64,000 nt of DNA from Methanocorpusculum sp. (GCA_029986255.1 DALTYD010000002.1:40693-104692), one strand, 5' to 3'; positions 1 to 9,246 are shown, counted from the stretch's first letter. A program made the numbers and translations. The notes: a model not told the origin generated them from the sequence alone.

Positions 1-388
1 CATGATAGGAGATGCTGATATCATTGTGGATGCCATGGACAACTTCAATACAAGATATGTCTTAAATGAAATATCCCATGTACAAGAAATACCTCTGGTA
101 CATGGAGGTGTTGCCGGATTTACGGGTCAAGCAACACTGATAATTCCTAAAAAGACTGCATGCCTCTCTTGCATATTTCCAGATGCAAAAACAACAACAA
201 GTACACCAATATTGGGCACAACTGCCGGAGTCATAGGATCGATTGAAGCAGAAGAAACCATCAAATACTTAACCAATACCGGAGATACACTCGCCGGAAA
301 ACTTCTGCTATGGGACGGAACAATAAACAGAACAGATATATTTACCGTGAAAAAGAGCAAAAACTGTCCAATATGCTCAAAAACATAA
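1..388 (+). CDS. ThiF/MoeB-type E1-like adenylyltransferase, C-terminal part (cut by window edge)
   Basis: C-terminal half of an E1-like enzyme that adenylates the C-terminal glycine of a small ubiquitin-like sulfur carrier. The reading frame is open to the window edge, so the ATG at base 2 is an internal methionine and the N-terminal nucleotide-binding half lies outside. Visible family features are the DAMDNFNTRY segment, the crossover-loop region ending in GTTAGVIGSIEAEE, and two Cys pairs (CLSC and a terminal CPIC) that normally bind zinc. It is followed 12 bp later by moaD and then moaE, so its partner is most likely that MoaD; this makes a MoeB role in molybdopterin synthesis the best reading. 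ThiF-like or tRNA-thiolation roles are alternatives. Confidence 0.85.
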   Translation, partial: MIGDADIIVDAMDNFNTRYVLNEISHVQEIPLVHGGVAGFTGQATLIIPKKTACLSCIFPDAKTTTSTPILGTTAGVIGSIEAEETIKYLTNTGDTLAGKLLLWDGTINRTDIFTVKKSKNCPICSKT

Positions 389-400
389 GAAGGAAAGAAC

Positions 401-679
401 ATGATTGAAGTAACAATTCTTGCATTTGCAAAATTTCGAGAAAGATTTGGAGAGAAAAATACGGTCACAGTCTCAAACGGAGAGACAGTGCTATCAGTTC
501 TTCACACTTTTGCGGAGACGCTGCCTTCAGCACGAGATGAACTCTTCGAAGGGAGACAGCTGCGCAGGCATGTGATCCTGATGTACAATCGAGAACGAAT
601 CGATGCCAACGATGCAGAAGAAATTATCGTCGCCAATGGAGATGAAATTGTGATTTATCCACCTGTTTCGGGAGGGTAG
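401..679 (+). CDS. moaD: MoaD/ThiS-family small sulfur carrier protein
   Basis: A 92-residue beta-grasp protein ending in the diagnostic Gly-Gly (YPPVSGG), which is adenylated and thiocarboxylated by the E1 partner encoded just upstream. It then donates sulfur to MoaE in molybdopterin synthase. The start is preceded by a purine-rich GGAAAG ribosome site. Tight spacing with the upstream ThiF-like gene (12 bp) and the downstream moaE (5 bp) indicates one operon. Archaeal MoaD-like proteins can also act as protein modifiers (SAMPs) or in tRNA thiolation. The adjacent moaE makes molybdopterin synthesis the main assignment. Confidence 0.85.
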   Translation: MIEVTILAFAKFRERFGEKNTVTVSNGETVLSVLHTFAETLPSARDELFEGRQLRRHVILMYNRERIDANDAEEIIVANGDEIVIYPPVSGG

Positions 680-684
680 GATAA

Positions 685-1101
685 ATGACCATATCTGTTC
701 AAAAAGAAGATATTGATATTATCAAACTGATTGCAGCATCCCAAACACACGCAGATGGTGTGCAACTAGTGTTCATCGGTCGAGTTCGAGATGATGGTAT
801 GGATGAACTTGAGATCGAAGCATTTGTACCTGCTGCAGAAAAAGATATTACTGACATTGCAACGGAAGCAAAAAAGCAGTTTCATTTAAATTCAGTAGAT
901 ATTGTGCACAGATATGGACGCCTCAAACTAGGGGAGACTATCGTGGTGATCATCGTGAGAGCATCCCATCGATCAGAGGCGTATTATGGGTCACGCTACA
1001 TCATTGAACAACTAAAAAAACGGGCTCCTATCTGGAAACAAGAAATCAAAAACAATAAAAAAGGTGCATGGGTGCACGACATAGAAGACCATTATAACTG
1101 A
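685..1101 (+). CDS. moaE: Molybdopterin synthase catalytic subunit MoaE
   Basis: MoaE binds two MoaD thiocarboxylates and converts cyclic pyranopterin phosphate to molybdopterin, the dithiolene ligand for Mo/W. In methanogens this is needed by formate dehydrogenase and formylmethanofuran dehydrogenase. The 138-residue length is normal. The family's C-terminal block is present: the SHR segment, then LKKRAPIWKQE with its conserved lysines, then GAWVH. A strong ribosome site (GGGAGGGTAGGA) lies just before the ATG. It is the last gene of the ThiF-MoaD-MoaE unit and no other mo- gene follows. Confidence 0.92.
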   Translation: MTISVQKEDIDIIKLIAASQTHADGVQLVFIGRVRDDGMDELEIEAFVPAAEKDITDIATEAKKQFHLNSVDIVHRYGRLKLGETIVVIIVRASHRSEAYYGSRYIIEQLKKRAPIWKQEIKNNKKGAWVHDIEDHYN

Positions 1102-1191
1102 CTATTAAAAAGATTAGACACAGTTCTGTGGAATTAAAAATGAACTGAAAATCTTTCCTTCCCACAGACCTGAGAACTAGAGCATTGAAAG

Positions 1192-1398
1192 ATGAAAAGC
1201 AACAAAATATACGTGGACAAGTACCAAAAACACAGCATATTCGATGCTTTAGTGAAAAAAAACTGCAAGCGGCAGGAGAAAAACTCAGTTATTCATTAAA
1301 CCAAAGTGGGATGAAAAATTCAAATACATACCCAAGAGAGCACGGCACACTCAATTGAAATCAAAGTCGGATATAAACCCGTAAAAGCAATCAAATAG
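1192..1398 (+). pseudogene. Possible decayed reading frame in the moaE-ilvE spacer
   Basis: The 370-bp spacer 1102-1470 has no intact gene. A lysine-rich frame opens at ATG 1192 (MKSNKIYVDKYQKHS...) and hits a stop at 1297. Similar coding-like sequence continues in the next frame (around 1283-1350, FIKPKWDEKFKYIPKRAR) and then returns to the first frame, ending in HSIEIKVGYKPVKAIK and a stop at 1396-1398. Two compensating indels would restore one frame of about 68 residues. I do not recognise the product, and AT-rich DNA can mimic this, so the call is weak. Confidence 0.2.
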
Positions 1399-1470
1399 AG
1401 AAAAGTAAACTTATTTTTATTTTGATGAGATTTAATATGTGAATGGTTGACAATAAGGAGGGAATGATTT

Positions 1471-1506
1471 ATGCCTCACATTAGAAATATCAAGTTCAAC
1501 AAATAG
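1471..1506 (+). CDS. 11-codon leader ORF with a strong Shine-Dalgarno, upstream of ilvE
   Basis: AAGGAGGG at 1455-1462 is one of the best Shine-Dalgarno sequences in the window. It sits 8 bases before an ATG that opens an 11-residue frame ([11 protein letters not shown]) ending at TAG 1504-1506, only 7 bases before the ilvE ATG at 1514. ilvE itself has only a weak purine stretch in front. The likely purpose is to load ribosomes that then reinitiate at ilvE. A control peptide is possible, but two Ile in eleven residues is weak evidence for attenuation. Confidence 0.35.
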   Translation: MPHIRNIKFNK

Positions 1507-1513
1507 TAGAAGT

Positions 1514-2377
1514 ATGTTAGTGTATATCAATGGAAAATTTGTCCTTGAAGAACAGGCAACGATCTCCATTTTTGATCACGGATTTTTATACGGAGATGGC
1601 GTATTTGAAGGTATTCGAGCATACAATGGTCGAGTATTTTGCTTGAAGGAACACGTGGATAGACTCTTTGACTCAGCAAAAGCAATTGATCTGATTCCAC
1701 CCATAACCAAAGAGGAAATGACCGAGATAGTCAAAGAAACATTACGCAAGAACAATCTAAAAAATGCCTACATTCGCCCGATCATTAGTCGAGGAGTGGG
1801 ATCAATGGGCCTAGATCCTCACCGATGTGAAAAGCCAACTGTCATCTGTATGGCATCAGAATGGAGTGCAATGTATGGTAACCTCTATGAAAAAGGACTA
1901 ACAGCAGTAACAGTATGTGTCCGCCGTAATACACCTGATTCACTTCCTCCAAATATTAAATCCTTGAACTATCTCAATAACATCCTTGGAAAAATTGAAG
2001 CAAACTATAAAGGTGGTGATGAGGCAATCTTTCTGGATCATACCGGAAAACTTGCAGAAGGATCCGGAGACAATATCTATCTTGTAAAGAACGGCAAGCT
2101 CTATACTCCATCGACCATCAACAACCTAAAAGGAATCACACGTCACGTACTTCTAAAATTACTAGACAAACTTAAAATCCCTTATGAAATCTGTGATCTT
2201 GGTCTGTTCGATCTCTACACTGCTGATGAGATTTTAGTATCAGGAACAGCAGCCGAAATCTGTGCAATCACCAAAATTGATGGCAGAATGATTGGTGACG
2301 GAAAACCAGGCATGGTGTACCGTAAACTAGTTCCTGCATTCCTGGAAATCACAAAAAACGAGGGTGATATATACTAA
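1514..2377 (+). CDS. ilvE: Branched-chain amino acid aminotransferase
   Basis: A PLP-dependent class IV aminotransferase that interconverts Leu, Ile and Val with their 2-oxo acids, using glutamate/2-oxoglutarate. At 287 residues it has normal length. The family segments are clear: the N-terminal [18 protein letters not shown], the PLP-lysine region around [17 protein letters not shown], and the [10 protein letters not shown] motif near residue 185, all typical of IlvE rather than D-amino acid transaminase or 4-amino-4-deoxychorismate lyase. It appears monocistronic; a tRNA-Glu gene follows after 83 bp. A short ORF with a strong ribosome site precedes it and may couple translation. Confidence 0.94.
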   Translation: MLVYINGKFVLEEQATISIFDHGFLYGDGVFEGIRAYNGRVFCLKEHVDRLFDSAKAIDLIPPITKEEMTEIVKETLRKNNLKNAYIRPIISRGVGSMGLDPHRCEKPTVICMASEWSAMYGNLYEKGLTAVTVCVRRNTPDSLPPNIKSLNYLNNILGKIEANYKGGDEAIFLDHTGKLAEGSGDNIYLVKNGKLYTPSTINNLKGITRHVLLKLLDKLKIPYEICDLGLFDLYTADEILVSGTAAEICAITKIDGRMIGDGKPGMVYRKLVPAFLEITKNEGDIY

Positions 2378-2460
2378 TTATCTCACAATAGAAAAAAATA
2401 ACAATATTTTTATATATAAAACAACATAACTAGTAAAAAATACTGTAAAGCAGTGATTGG

Positions 2461-2533
2461 GCTGATATAGTGTAGAGGCCAATCATGCTGGCCTTTCACG
2501 CCAGCGACTCGGGTTCGAATCCCGATATCAGCA
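2461..2533 (+). tRNA. tRNA-Glu (anticodon TTC)
   Basis: A 73-base cloverleaf: acceptor arms GCTGATA and TATCAGC pair perfectly, the anticodon stem CTGGC/GCCAG encloses loop CTTTCAC with anticodon TTC, and the T arm contains GGTTCGAATCC. The discriminator is A and CCA is not encoded. A TATA-like TTTATATATAAA lies about 45 bases upstream and a T-rich tract follows at 2548-2553. A second tRNA-Glu (CTC) is at 38853. Confidence 0.97.
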
Positions 2534-3649
2534 CTACTTATTGAAGATTATTTTTTGAATATTAATGATATTTATATTTCAAAATATCGATGAAAATATT
2601 ATATTCTCATGGATATTTTTAATTCAGGAGATGCGTTGAAACCTACAAATAAATTATTATTGAGATAAAGAGAATAATGTCAAAACAATGATAGCGATAA
2701 GAAAGCATAAACAATTGCATAATATTTGAGTCAGTAATTGTGGAGAAAGAATATTCAAACATATATAGGTCATTTTTCAGAAAAGATCATATTAGTAAGA
2801 CAAATGGGTATCCATATCAAATAAGTAGTCCAATATGATAGAAACATATATAGTGTCGCACTTGAAAAGATGTGCTCTGGCAGGAATAAACTCAGAGAAC
2901 TGAATAAAACGAGTTAACACTCCCAAACTGGGTGAGGTGGAGAATAAAACTATCGATAATTTGTAGTTTGAATAGAGATACTCACGGAATATTATTTGAT
3001 ACACAAATGAGTCAATCAAACCAAACACTCAAAAATATCATTCCAAACCTGGAGAAGAGCATTCATTTCAAAATAAGGGTTGTTAATTGGTGTACTGAAT
3101 CTTTCATCTAAAAAAATAAAAATCAAGATATAGTAAAATCTTAAAATTAAGATGGACAAAAGAAAATTTTTTCAAAGGAATATAAATATCAATGAGTGAT
3201 CAACTTCGAAAATTTTCAGATCTCGACATATGTATATAATAACGCAATAGCAAAAAGCGAGATAAAATAAGATCAAACTTCAGCAAGATGCCCGATATCT
3301 GATATATGTCGAATATCCGAACTATGCGACAATGAGAGTGTCAAAAAATCAGAAGCGCACAATACTTTGAAAAGAGGAAAATTGGGGAAAATCACAGATA
3401 AAGAGCACCAAGGAATATCATATGACGATGAGGGAGAGAGAGTTAACTAGACAACATATAATTTCAATATTGTTTAACATAGATAATATACCCAACATAA
3501 TATTACTAAAAAGAGATTAGATCTCTTCTTTTGAAGAGATAATGCTGACACGAACGATGGAATCTTTATGAGAAGTTTGAGATTAAAAAGGATGGCTCAT
3601 TTGAAAGGAATTATTATGTTGCTTCCACTCTAACGTATAATGGTTCTTC
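2534..3649. other. 1.1-kb AT-rich spacer between tRNA-Glu and alaS
   Basis: No convincing protein gene on either strand; frames are short and lack ribosome sites or family features. Near the end there are overlapping hairpins (3511-3540, listed separately) and a 21-codon frame (3568-3633) with only a weak ribosome site. Complementary CGACATAT (around 3223) and ATATGTCG (around 3303) arms occur, but they are 70 bases apart and may be chance. Confidence 0.5.
3511..3540 (+). promoter_or_regulatory. Two mutually exclusive hairpins upstream of alaS
   Basis: AAGAGAT (3511-3517), ATCTCTTC (3521-3528) and GAAGAGAT (3533-3540) lie in a row. The middle segment can pair with the first (7 bp, loop TAG) or with the third (8 bp, loop TTTT), but not with both. 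The element ends 109 bases before the alaS ATG. This geometry resembles an attenuator or RNA switch. No T-run follows the second hairpin, so termination is not evident, and transcription across it is assumed. Confidence 0.35.
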
Positions 3650-6388
3650 ATGCTTGAAAATGAATATCAGCTTGAATATTTCAATCGGGAAGGCTTCATC
3701 CGCAAAATATGTAAAAAATGTGGAATGCCGTTCTGGACCAGAGACCCAGAACGTAATGTTTGTGGCGACACTCCCTGTGAACCATACCAGTTTATTGGCA
3801 ACCCCATGTTTACCAAACACAGTGTGGAAGAGATGCGAGAAGCCTACCTCTCTTACTTCGTGAGGAATGGACACACTCGTCTCAATCGATACCCAGTTGC
3901 CGCACGATGGCGAGATGATATTTATCTGACCATTGCATCCATTGCCGACTTCCAACCGTACGTCACAAGTGGAATTTGCCCTCCACCAGCAAACCCAATC
4001 ACGATCTCACAACCATGCATCAGACTCAATGATCTTGACAACGTAGGTCGATCAGGGCGTCATTTCACCTGTTTTGAAATGATGGCACATCATGCCTTCA
4101 ACACTGATGAACATCAGGTGTACTGGAAAGATCATTGTGTAGAACTGTGCAGCGGTTTTATAGAATCAATCGGGGGCGAGCTATCCAACATCACATTCAA
4201 AGAAAACCCGTGGTTCGGAGGGGGAAACGCTGGGGCAAGCGTTGAAGTGTTAATGGGTGGACTTGAAATTGCAACACTCGTCTTCATGAATCTATCACAA
4301 AAAAAGTCCAACAAGCCCCCAATTACGATCGATGGCAAGGACTACTATGAAATGACACTCCAGATTGTGGACACAGGATATGGTCTTGAACGATTTGCCT
4401 GGGTATCACAAGGAACACCAACAGCATATGATGCAGTCTTCCCAGAGATGATATCTCACCTTTTAAACGCCGCAGGTATGGAAGATCGCCTTGATAATCC
4501 GGAATTTGAACATATTCTTGGCATGAACGCAAGATTTTCAGGACTTATGGATATTCATGGTGAGAAATTGCGCAATCTAAGGGAAAAAGTGGCTAATGCA
4601 ACAGGGATTTCCATAAAAAAACTCGAAGAACTGGTTGTTCCAATGGAAAACATCTATGCACTATGTGATCATACTCGCTGCTTGGCCTACATGCTTGGAG
4701 ACTTAATTGTACCATCCAATGTTCGCGAAGGTTACCTTGCACGCCTTGTTCTGCGCCGATGTATCAGAATGATGCAGGAAGAAGGTATTAACGTGGATCT
4801 TAGTGATCTTATAGTGGCACAAATGAAAAAAATTGGACTATCACAATTTGAACAAGAACCATCTATTGTCCACGAGATCATCAATAGAGAAGTTGAAAAG
4901 TACGATGCAACCATTGAGCGCGGTACGCGTACAGTGCAACGCATCGGTCATACCTATGCTAAGAAGAACCAACCAGTCCCACTCGAAGAGCTGATAAGAC
5001 TCTACGATTCCCATGGTATTCCAGTAGATTTGATGGGCAAAATTCTAACCGAAACTGATGTGAAATTTGAAATTCCTGATGATTTTGACTCACAAATAGC
5101 TGAAATACACTCAGAAAACAAGATCATTAAGCAGAAACATTCGCTATCCAAATACATAGAACGCATTTCCAGCCTTCCAGAAACCCGGAAAAGTTATTAT
5201 GAACGACCCACTGACATGGAATTTGAGGCAACAGTTGTGGATGTCGTTGATGACTTCGTAATTCTCGATCACACGCTCTTCTATCCAGAGGGCGGAGGGC
5301 AACCATCAGATACAGGAACATTTATTACAAAAGATATTATGATCCGAGTGGACGATGTGACAAAATCAAACGATGTAATCCTACACAAGGTTCATAGTCT
5401 CGGACTCAAACGCGGTGATCGAGTAAAAGGAGTTGTTGATGAGGAACGACGATGGGCGCTCATGCGTCATCACTCAGGAACACACGTAATTCTACGGGCA
5501 ACAAAAGAGGTGCTTGGGCCACATATCCATCAGGCAGGATCTCAGCTCTCAACAGATCTCGCACGATTAGATGTACGACACTATACCCATATAACACAAG
5601 AACAACTCAAACAAATTGAGATCGTAGCAAATCGCCTGGTCATGGAAAACCTACCCATTCTAATTAAGATTGAAAATCGCACAAAAGCTGAACAAAAATT
5701 TGGGTTCTCACTCTATCAAGGAGGGATACCTCCAGGTAAAGACATCCGCATCGTTCAGATGAGTGCTGAGGTACAAGCATGTGCCGGTACACACTGCCAA
5801 AGCACAGGAGAGATCGGACCAATCAAACTTCTACGTCTTGAACACATCCAAGATGGGGTGGAGCGGATCGAGTTTGCCTCAGGATTTGCTGCTTTAGATG
5901 CAATGCAGCATATTCAAACACTCCTAAATATTTCCGCAGAGACCCTATCAGTACAGACTGAAAATCTACCGTCAACGGTAGAACGATTCTTTGTCGAGTG
6001 GAAAGAACAGCGCAAAGAGATCGAACGTTTGCAAGAGAAGATAGCCGAATTAGAACTTTCACATCTTAAAGGAGTAGAGATAAATGGGGTAGAGGTCATC
6101 ATCAAACAGATGGATGTCTCGCGCAAAGAACTTCTCACGATTGCCGAAGCAATTTCTGCGCGAGGAGGAGTTGCAGTGTTGATTACCACCATCGATGGGA
6201 TTGGAGTTGTCGCAGCGTCAGGAAATACTAATAAAATCCATGCAGGAAAACTTGTTTCAACAATTTGTGCTGAATTAGGAGGAAAAGGTGGCGGAAAAGA
6301 AAATCTCGCACAAGGGGCTGGAAATGATATAACAAAGATTAAAACTGCAATGGACACGGCAAACGCTTTTATCAGAGAACAACTCTGA
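3650..6388 (+). CDS. alaS: Alanyl-tRNA synthetase, archaeal type
   Basis: Charges tRNA-Ala with alanine. The 912-residue protein starts with the archaeal hallmark MLENEYQLEYF, followed by a zinc-ribbon-like Cys cluster (CKKCGMPFW...CGDTPC) absent from bacterial AlaRS. It continues with the catalytic domain, a tRNA-recognition domain, the editing domain with HHSGTHV near residue 607 and CAGTHC near residue 711 (the HxxxH and CxxxH zinc ligands), and a C-terminal glycine-rich domain (GGKGGGKENLAQG). Homology fixes the ATG at 3650 although no Shine-Dalgarno precedes it. The gene stands alone, downstream of a long spacer with alternative hairpins. Confidence 0.97.
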   Translation: MLENEYQLEYFNREGFIRKICKKCGMPFWTRDPERNVCGDTPCEPYQFIGNPMFTKHSVEEMREAYLSYFVRNGHTRLNRYPVAARWRDDIYLTIASIADFQPYVTSGICPPPANPITISQPCIRLNDLDNVGRSGRHFTCFEMMAHHAFNTDEHQVYWKDHCVELCSGFIESIGGELSNITFKENPWFGGGNAGASVEVLMGGLEIATLVFMNLSQKKSNKPPITIDGKDYYEMTLQIVDTGYGLERFAWVSQGTPTAYDAVFPEMISHLLNAAGMEDRLDNPEFEHILGMNARFSGLMDIHGEKLRNLREKVANATGISIKKLEELVVPMENIYALCDHTRCLAYMLGDLIVPSNVREGYLARLVLRRCIRMMQEEGINVDLSDLIVAQMKKIGLSQFEQEPSIVHEIINREVEKYDATIERGTRTVQRIGHTYAKKNQPVPLEELIRLYDSHGIPVDLMGKILTETDVKFEIPDDFDSQIAEIHSENKIIKQKHSLSKYIERISSLPETRKSYYERPTDMEFEATVVDVVDDFVILDHTLFYPEGGGQPSDTGTFITKDIMIRVDDVTKSNDVILHKVHSLGLKRGDRVKGVVDEERRWALMRHHSGTHVILRATKEVLGPHIHQAGSQLSTDLARLDVRHYTHITQEQLKQIEIVANRLVMENLPILIKIENRTKAEQKFGFSLYQGGIPPGKDIRIVQMSAEVQACAGTHCQSTGEIGPIKLLRLEHIQDGVERIEFASGFAALDAMQHIQTLLNISAETLSVQTENLPSTVERFFVEWKEQRKEIERLQEKIAELELSHLKGVEINGVEVIIKQMDVSRKELLTIAEAISARGGVAVLITTIDGIGVVAASGNTNKIHAGKLVSTICAELGGKGGGKENLAQGAGNDITKIKTAMDTANAFIREQL

Positions 6389-6867
6389 TATCTTTTTGTT
6401 TCAAAGAATTTTTGATACATTACTGTTCGCAGGATAAAATGTGCTGAGCAGTAAACCATATTATTAGACTCGGAGCAGTCATTTCAAAAGTGGATAGCAC
6501 CAGATTTTTACCATTTTTCAAGCGTATAATATAAACAGGATCCACATTTACTCAACATCCATAAATGGCAGTTGAGTTGCAAATTATATAGAGGTATCTC
6601 AAAGATGGATGGAAAACATATGGAACACACAATTCTGCAATAAAAACACAACATGCTCTGAAAATGAAATTGATGCGAGACTTTCATGAAGGTATTCAAA
6701 ACACACAAGAACATATTTTTTTCAAAAAATACATGAGATATGGGGACTTATGAGAAAGTTAAAAAAGAATAGGGTACGCTGAACTCAAGATTAAACAGAG
6801 TAACAGTTCGACACAACGCATTCACAAAAAGTATTTCAACCACACAACAAATGATTAAGGAGAATAT
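6389..6867. other. 480-bp spacer, alaS to dacZ
   Basis: No gene seen. The first bases after the alaS stop are T-rich (TCTTTTTGTTT) and may serve as a terminator. The last bases carry the good ribosome site TAAGGAG (6856-6862) that sets the dacZ start. Confidence 0.5.
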
Positions 6868-7674
6868 ATGAAGGAAAAAGATCGCACACTGCTTCTCGCC
6901 GCAGATGAACTTGCCCGAACAGTGAAGGCTCTTGCCATCATTTCTTTCCTAAATAAAGAAAACGAAATTCATCTGGAAACTCCAGTGATATGGGTTCGCG
7001 ACATACAACCGGAGATTCTGCGCGATCACACCATGGTGGCACTGGTAGACTACTGTTCCAATCATATCATTGATGCAGTTGTTCAGTACAAGATTCTAAC
7101 AAAAATGCAGATTGGAACCGTAGTTGCAGTATTCCCATATGCATTACTTATTTATGACCTTGAGGATGCAAACGATCAGTTCAACATTGAGCAGTATGCT
7201 AATCTCGCCGATCTTGATGCACTACATTCGGTATTGTCATTAGCACTGGAAATAGGAAGGGAAGGGAGAGAAGGGAGAGCAATCGGCACCGCCTTTATCA
7301 TTGGGGATATTGAAGAACTAAAACGATGGTCACATCAAGGTGTCCTAAATCCATATGAAGGACACCCAGAATCCGTGCGGGATGTACGAATGAAGGAAAA
7401 CTGGGAGAGCGTCAAAGAATTTTCCCAACTTGATGGTGTATTCCTGATTGACAAAAACGGCATTATCAGTGCATCCGGAAGATATTTAGATGCAGATGGA
7501 CGAGATGTACATCTTCAGAGTGGACTTGGGGGGCGCCACCTGGCAACTGCAGCAATCACTAAGGTTGCACCAGCAATTGGAATTACTGTCTCGGAGAGTG
7601 GAGGTGTTGTTCGGGTATTTGTAGCAGGGTCAACAGTTGCGCAGATTAGGAACGATATCCGTCTCTCCGTCTAA
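6868..7674 (+). CDS. dacZ: Diadenylate cyclase (DacZ/DisA_N domain), makes c-di-AMP
   Basis: Condenses two ATP to cyclic di-AMP, a second messenger for osmotic and K+ homeostasis. The N-terminal part (about residues 1-125) matches the archaeal DacZ N-domain. The DisA_N domain follows: EIGREGREGRAIG, GTAFIIGD, then LDGVFLIDKNG near residue 190 and GLGGRHLATAA near 222. These last two correspond to the DGA and RHR motifs of bacterial DisA; here they read DGV and RHL. The start is set by TAAGGAG six bases upstream. The helix-hairpin-helix DNA-binding domain of DisA is absent, as usual for DacZ. It is apparently monocistronic. Confidence 0.88.
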   Translation: MKEKDRTLLLAADELARTVKALAIISFLNKENEIHLETPVIWVRDIQPEILRDHTMVALVDYCSNHIIDAVVQYKILTKMQIGTVVAVFPYALLIYDLEDANDQFNIEQYANLADLDALHSVLSLALEIGREGREGRAIGTAFIIGDIEELKRWSHQGVLNPYEGHPESVRDVRMKENWESVKEFSQLDGVFLIDKNGIISASGRYLDADGRDVHLQSGLGGRHLATAAITKVAPAIGITVSESGGVVRVFVAGSTVAQIRNDIRLSV

Positions 7675-7938
7675 GTCTTTTTTTAAGTAGTTATTACATA
7701 CACATGAGAGATTCCCAAAAGAATCATAAGCCACAAGTATAATTTCGTGAAAATTTACATTGTACCTTTATTTCAACGTACCTTAGGATTTTCAAATAAT
7801 TCCGATTTCCACAATTACTCTATGAAAAAAATGTAGATGGAAATGAATTCTAAGAACTCAGTACATGATTCTCAAGAAGAGCACAACGTTGTAAACATCA
7901 TAATAGAAATAGAAATTCCGGGTAATATAATTCCAGAT

Positions 7939-8499
7939 ATGACAGAACAAGAAATTTGGTCAAACTTTTTTCACATTGGAAAACGCCTCGTCAGTGAGCA
8001 TCTTATCAATGGGAATTTTGGAAATATGAGTACACGTTATGCAGACGGTTATTTTATCACTCGTAGTGGATCCTACCTTGATGCAAACCCTGCACAAGTA
8101 GTACTCATGCCTCTAAATGGAAGAGTGACTCCAGGAGCCTCCAGTGAATGGCGAGTACACACAGAAATCTACAATAAAGCAACGCAACACGCCGCAATTG
8201 TCCACGCTCATCCAACTCATGCCATCACACTCTCCCTTTTGATGGAGGATGAGATACTCACCATTGAAAGTGAAGGAAAAAGGCATATACCATCTATTCC
8301 CATCGTTGATGGGCTACCCGGAACACAGGAATTAGCTGAAGCTGTTGCAGAAGAGATATGCAAGGGAAATGTGGTTGTTATTGCAAAAGGACATGGCACA
8401 TTTGCCGTGGGAAAAGATTTGGATCACGCATACATTCTTACATCTCTCGCAGAACATAGTTGCAAAATACTCTACTACACAAAGCATATCAAGAAATGA
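7939..8499 (+). CDS. Class II aldolase/adducin family protein (fuculose-phosphate aldolase-like)
   Basis: Zinc-dependent aldolase fold. Visible motifs are GNFGNMSTR (phosphate loop), TRSGSYLDA, the acidic SSEWRVH segment, HAHPTH with paired zinc histidines, and KGHGTFAVG with the third. In methanogens such enzymes cleave fuculose-1-phosphate-type substrates and can supply lactaldehyde for F420 side-chain synthesis; the substrate here is not determined. I prefer the ATG at 7939 (186 aa) because the family starts near MTEQEIW. The frame is open to ATG 7837, but the extra 34 residues are AT-rich and spacer-like. No operon partner. Confidence 0.85.
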   Translation: MTEQEIWSNFFHIGKRLVSEHLINGNFGNMSTRYADGYFITRSGSYLDANPAQVVLMPLNGRVTPGASSEWRVHTEIYNKATQHAAIVHAHPTHAITLSLLMEDEILTIESEGKRHIPSIPIVDGLPGTQELAEAVAEEICKGNVVVIAKGHGTFAVGKDLDHAYILTSLAEHSCKILYYTKHIKK

Positions 8500-8526
8500 C
8501 AGACCTCTTAAACGACAAACAAAAAA

Positions 8527-8862
8527 TTAGAGGAGAGCATCGATGTACTCGCTGATTCGGGGCACAGAAATCGCACCAACTGGGACCAATATTCCATTAA
8601 TCAAAATAAACGGTAGCGGAGGATGGTTGACACGAATAACTTCTTTGATACTATCTGGGATCTCATTATCAAGTGCAACTAGCTCAACAGAGACATTTTC
8701 GCCGTATTTTTCCGAAAGTGCAATCTTCAACGCTGGGAATGCAAAGGAAAGCATCTCTTTCGGATAACACGCAGTGAGTCCACAAGAACGCTCAGCATCA
8801 CAGGGGAAAGGACCACAGGGACGATAGGTGAAACCAATAACCTCAACAGTAATATGAGCCAT
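8527..8862 (-). CDS. Small Cys-containing protein of probable thioredoxin-like fold
   Basis: A 111-residue protein with PCDAERSCGLTACYP in the N-terminal third and a thioredoxin-like C-terminus (FILINGILVPVGAIS). The layout, with N-terminal beta strand, Cys cluster, central acidic helix and the ING...G edge, resembles thioredoxin-like or YuzD-type proteins. I do not recognise a named family. It lies 114 bp downstream of a thioredoxin gene on the same strand, which suggests a redox role. AAGGT before the ATG is a plausible ribosome site. Confidence 0.7.
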   Translation of the reverse strand: MAHITVEVIGFTYRPCGPFPCDAERSCGLTACYPKEMLSFAFPALKIALSEKYGENVSVELVALDNEIPDSIKEVIRVNHPPLPFILINGILVPVGAISVPRISEYIDALL

Positions 8863-8976
8863 GAATACCTTATTGAACGTCTAATAAAAAAGGTTTTTTT
8901 TTGTGAAAGTGACTTTAATGAAAACATATGCTAATATATAGCTGAACAGTACCAACATAACCTAAATAAAGAAGGA

Positions 8977-9246
8977 TTAAATAAGTGGACGGAGCAGCGC
9001 TTCAAGATGAGCTGCATCAGTCACACCCTCTAGACGATGGATCACTTTACCATCCTTTTCAATGATGAGCGTTGGAACCACGCTGATCTTGTATTTATTT
9101 GCAAGATCCGAGAACTGATCAACATCCACCTTCTTCACATCAACCTTGTCACCAACATTTACCATAAGTGTATCAATAATTGGGCTCTGAATTTTACATG
9201 GTCCACACCAGGTCGCAAAAAAATCATATAAGATAGGTCTTGTCAT
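8977..9246 (-). CDS. Thioredoxin
   Basis: Thiol-disulfide reductase. The 89-residue protein has the classical active site WCGPC (Cys14 and Cys17), preceded by YDFFA, and the cis-proline region VVPTLII with downstream G (KDGKVIHRLEG). It is shorter than bacterial thioredoxin A (about 105), as many archaeal ones are. The reductase partner is not in the window. The neighbour downstream (8527-8862) may also be a redox protein. Confidence 0.93.
   Translation of the reverse strand: MTRPILYDFFATWCGPCKIQSPIIDTLMVNVGDKVDVKKVDVDQFSDLANKYKISVVPTLIIEKDGKVIHRLEGVTDAAHLEALLRPLI

Noticed and set aside
2792..3028. 78-codon minus-strand frame in the spacer
   Set aside because: No ribosome site, no family features, composition like the surrounding spacer.
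5914..6459. 181-codon minus-strand frame
   Set aside because: Antisense to the 3' part of alaS, with no recognisable domain.
7255..7285. Tandem purine repeat in dacZ
   Set aside because: It encodes REGREGR, which is the normal conserved motif of DisA_N proteins, so not an expansion.
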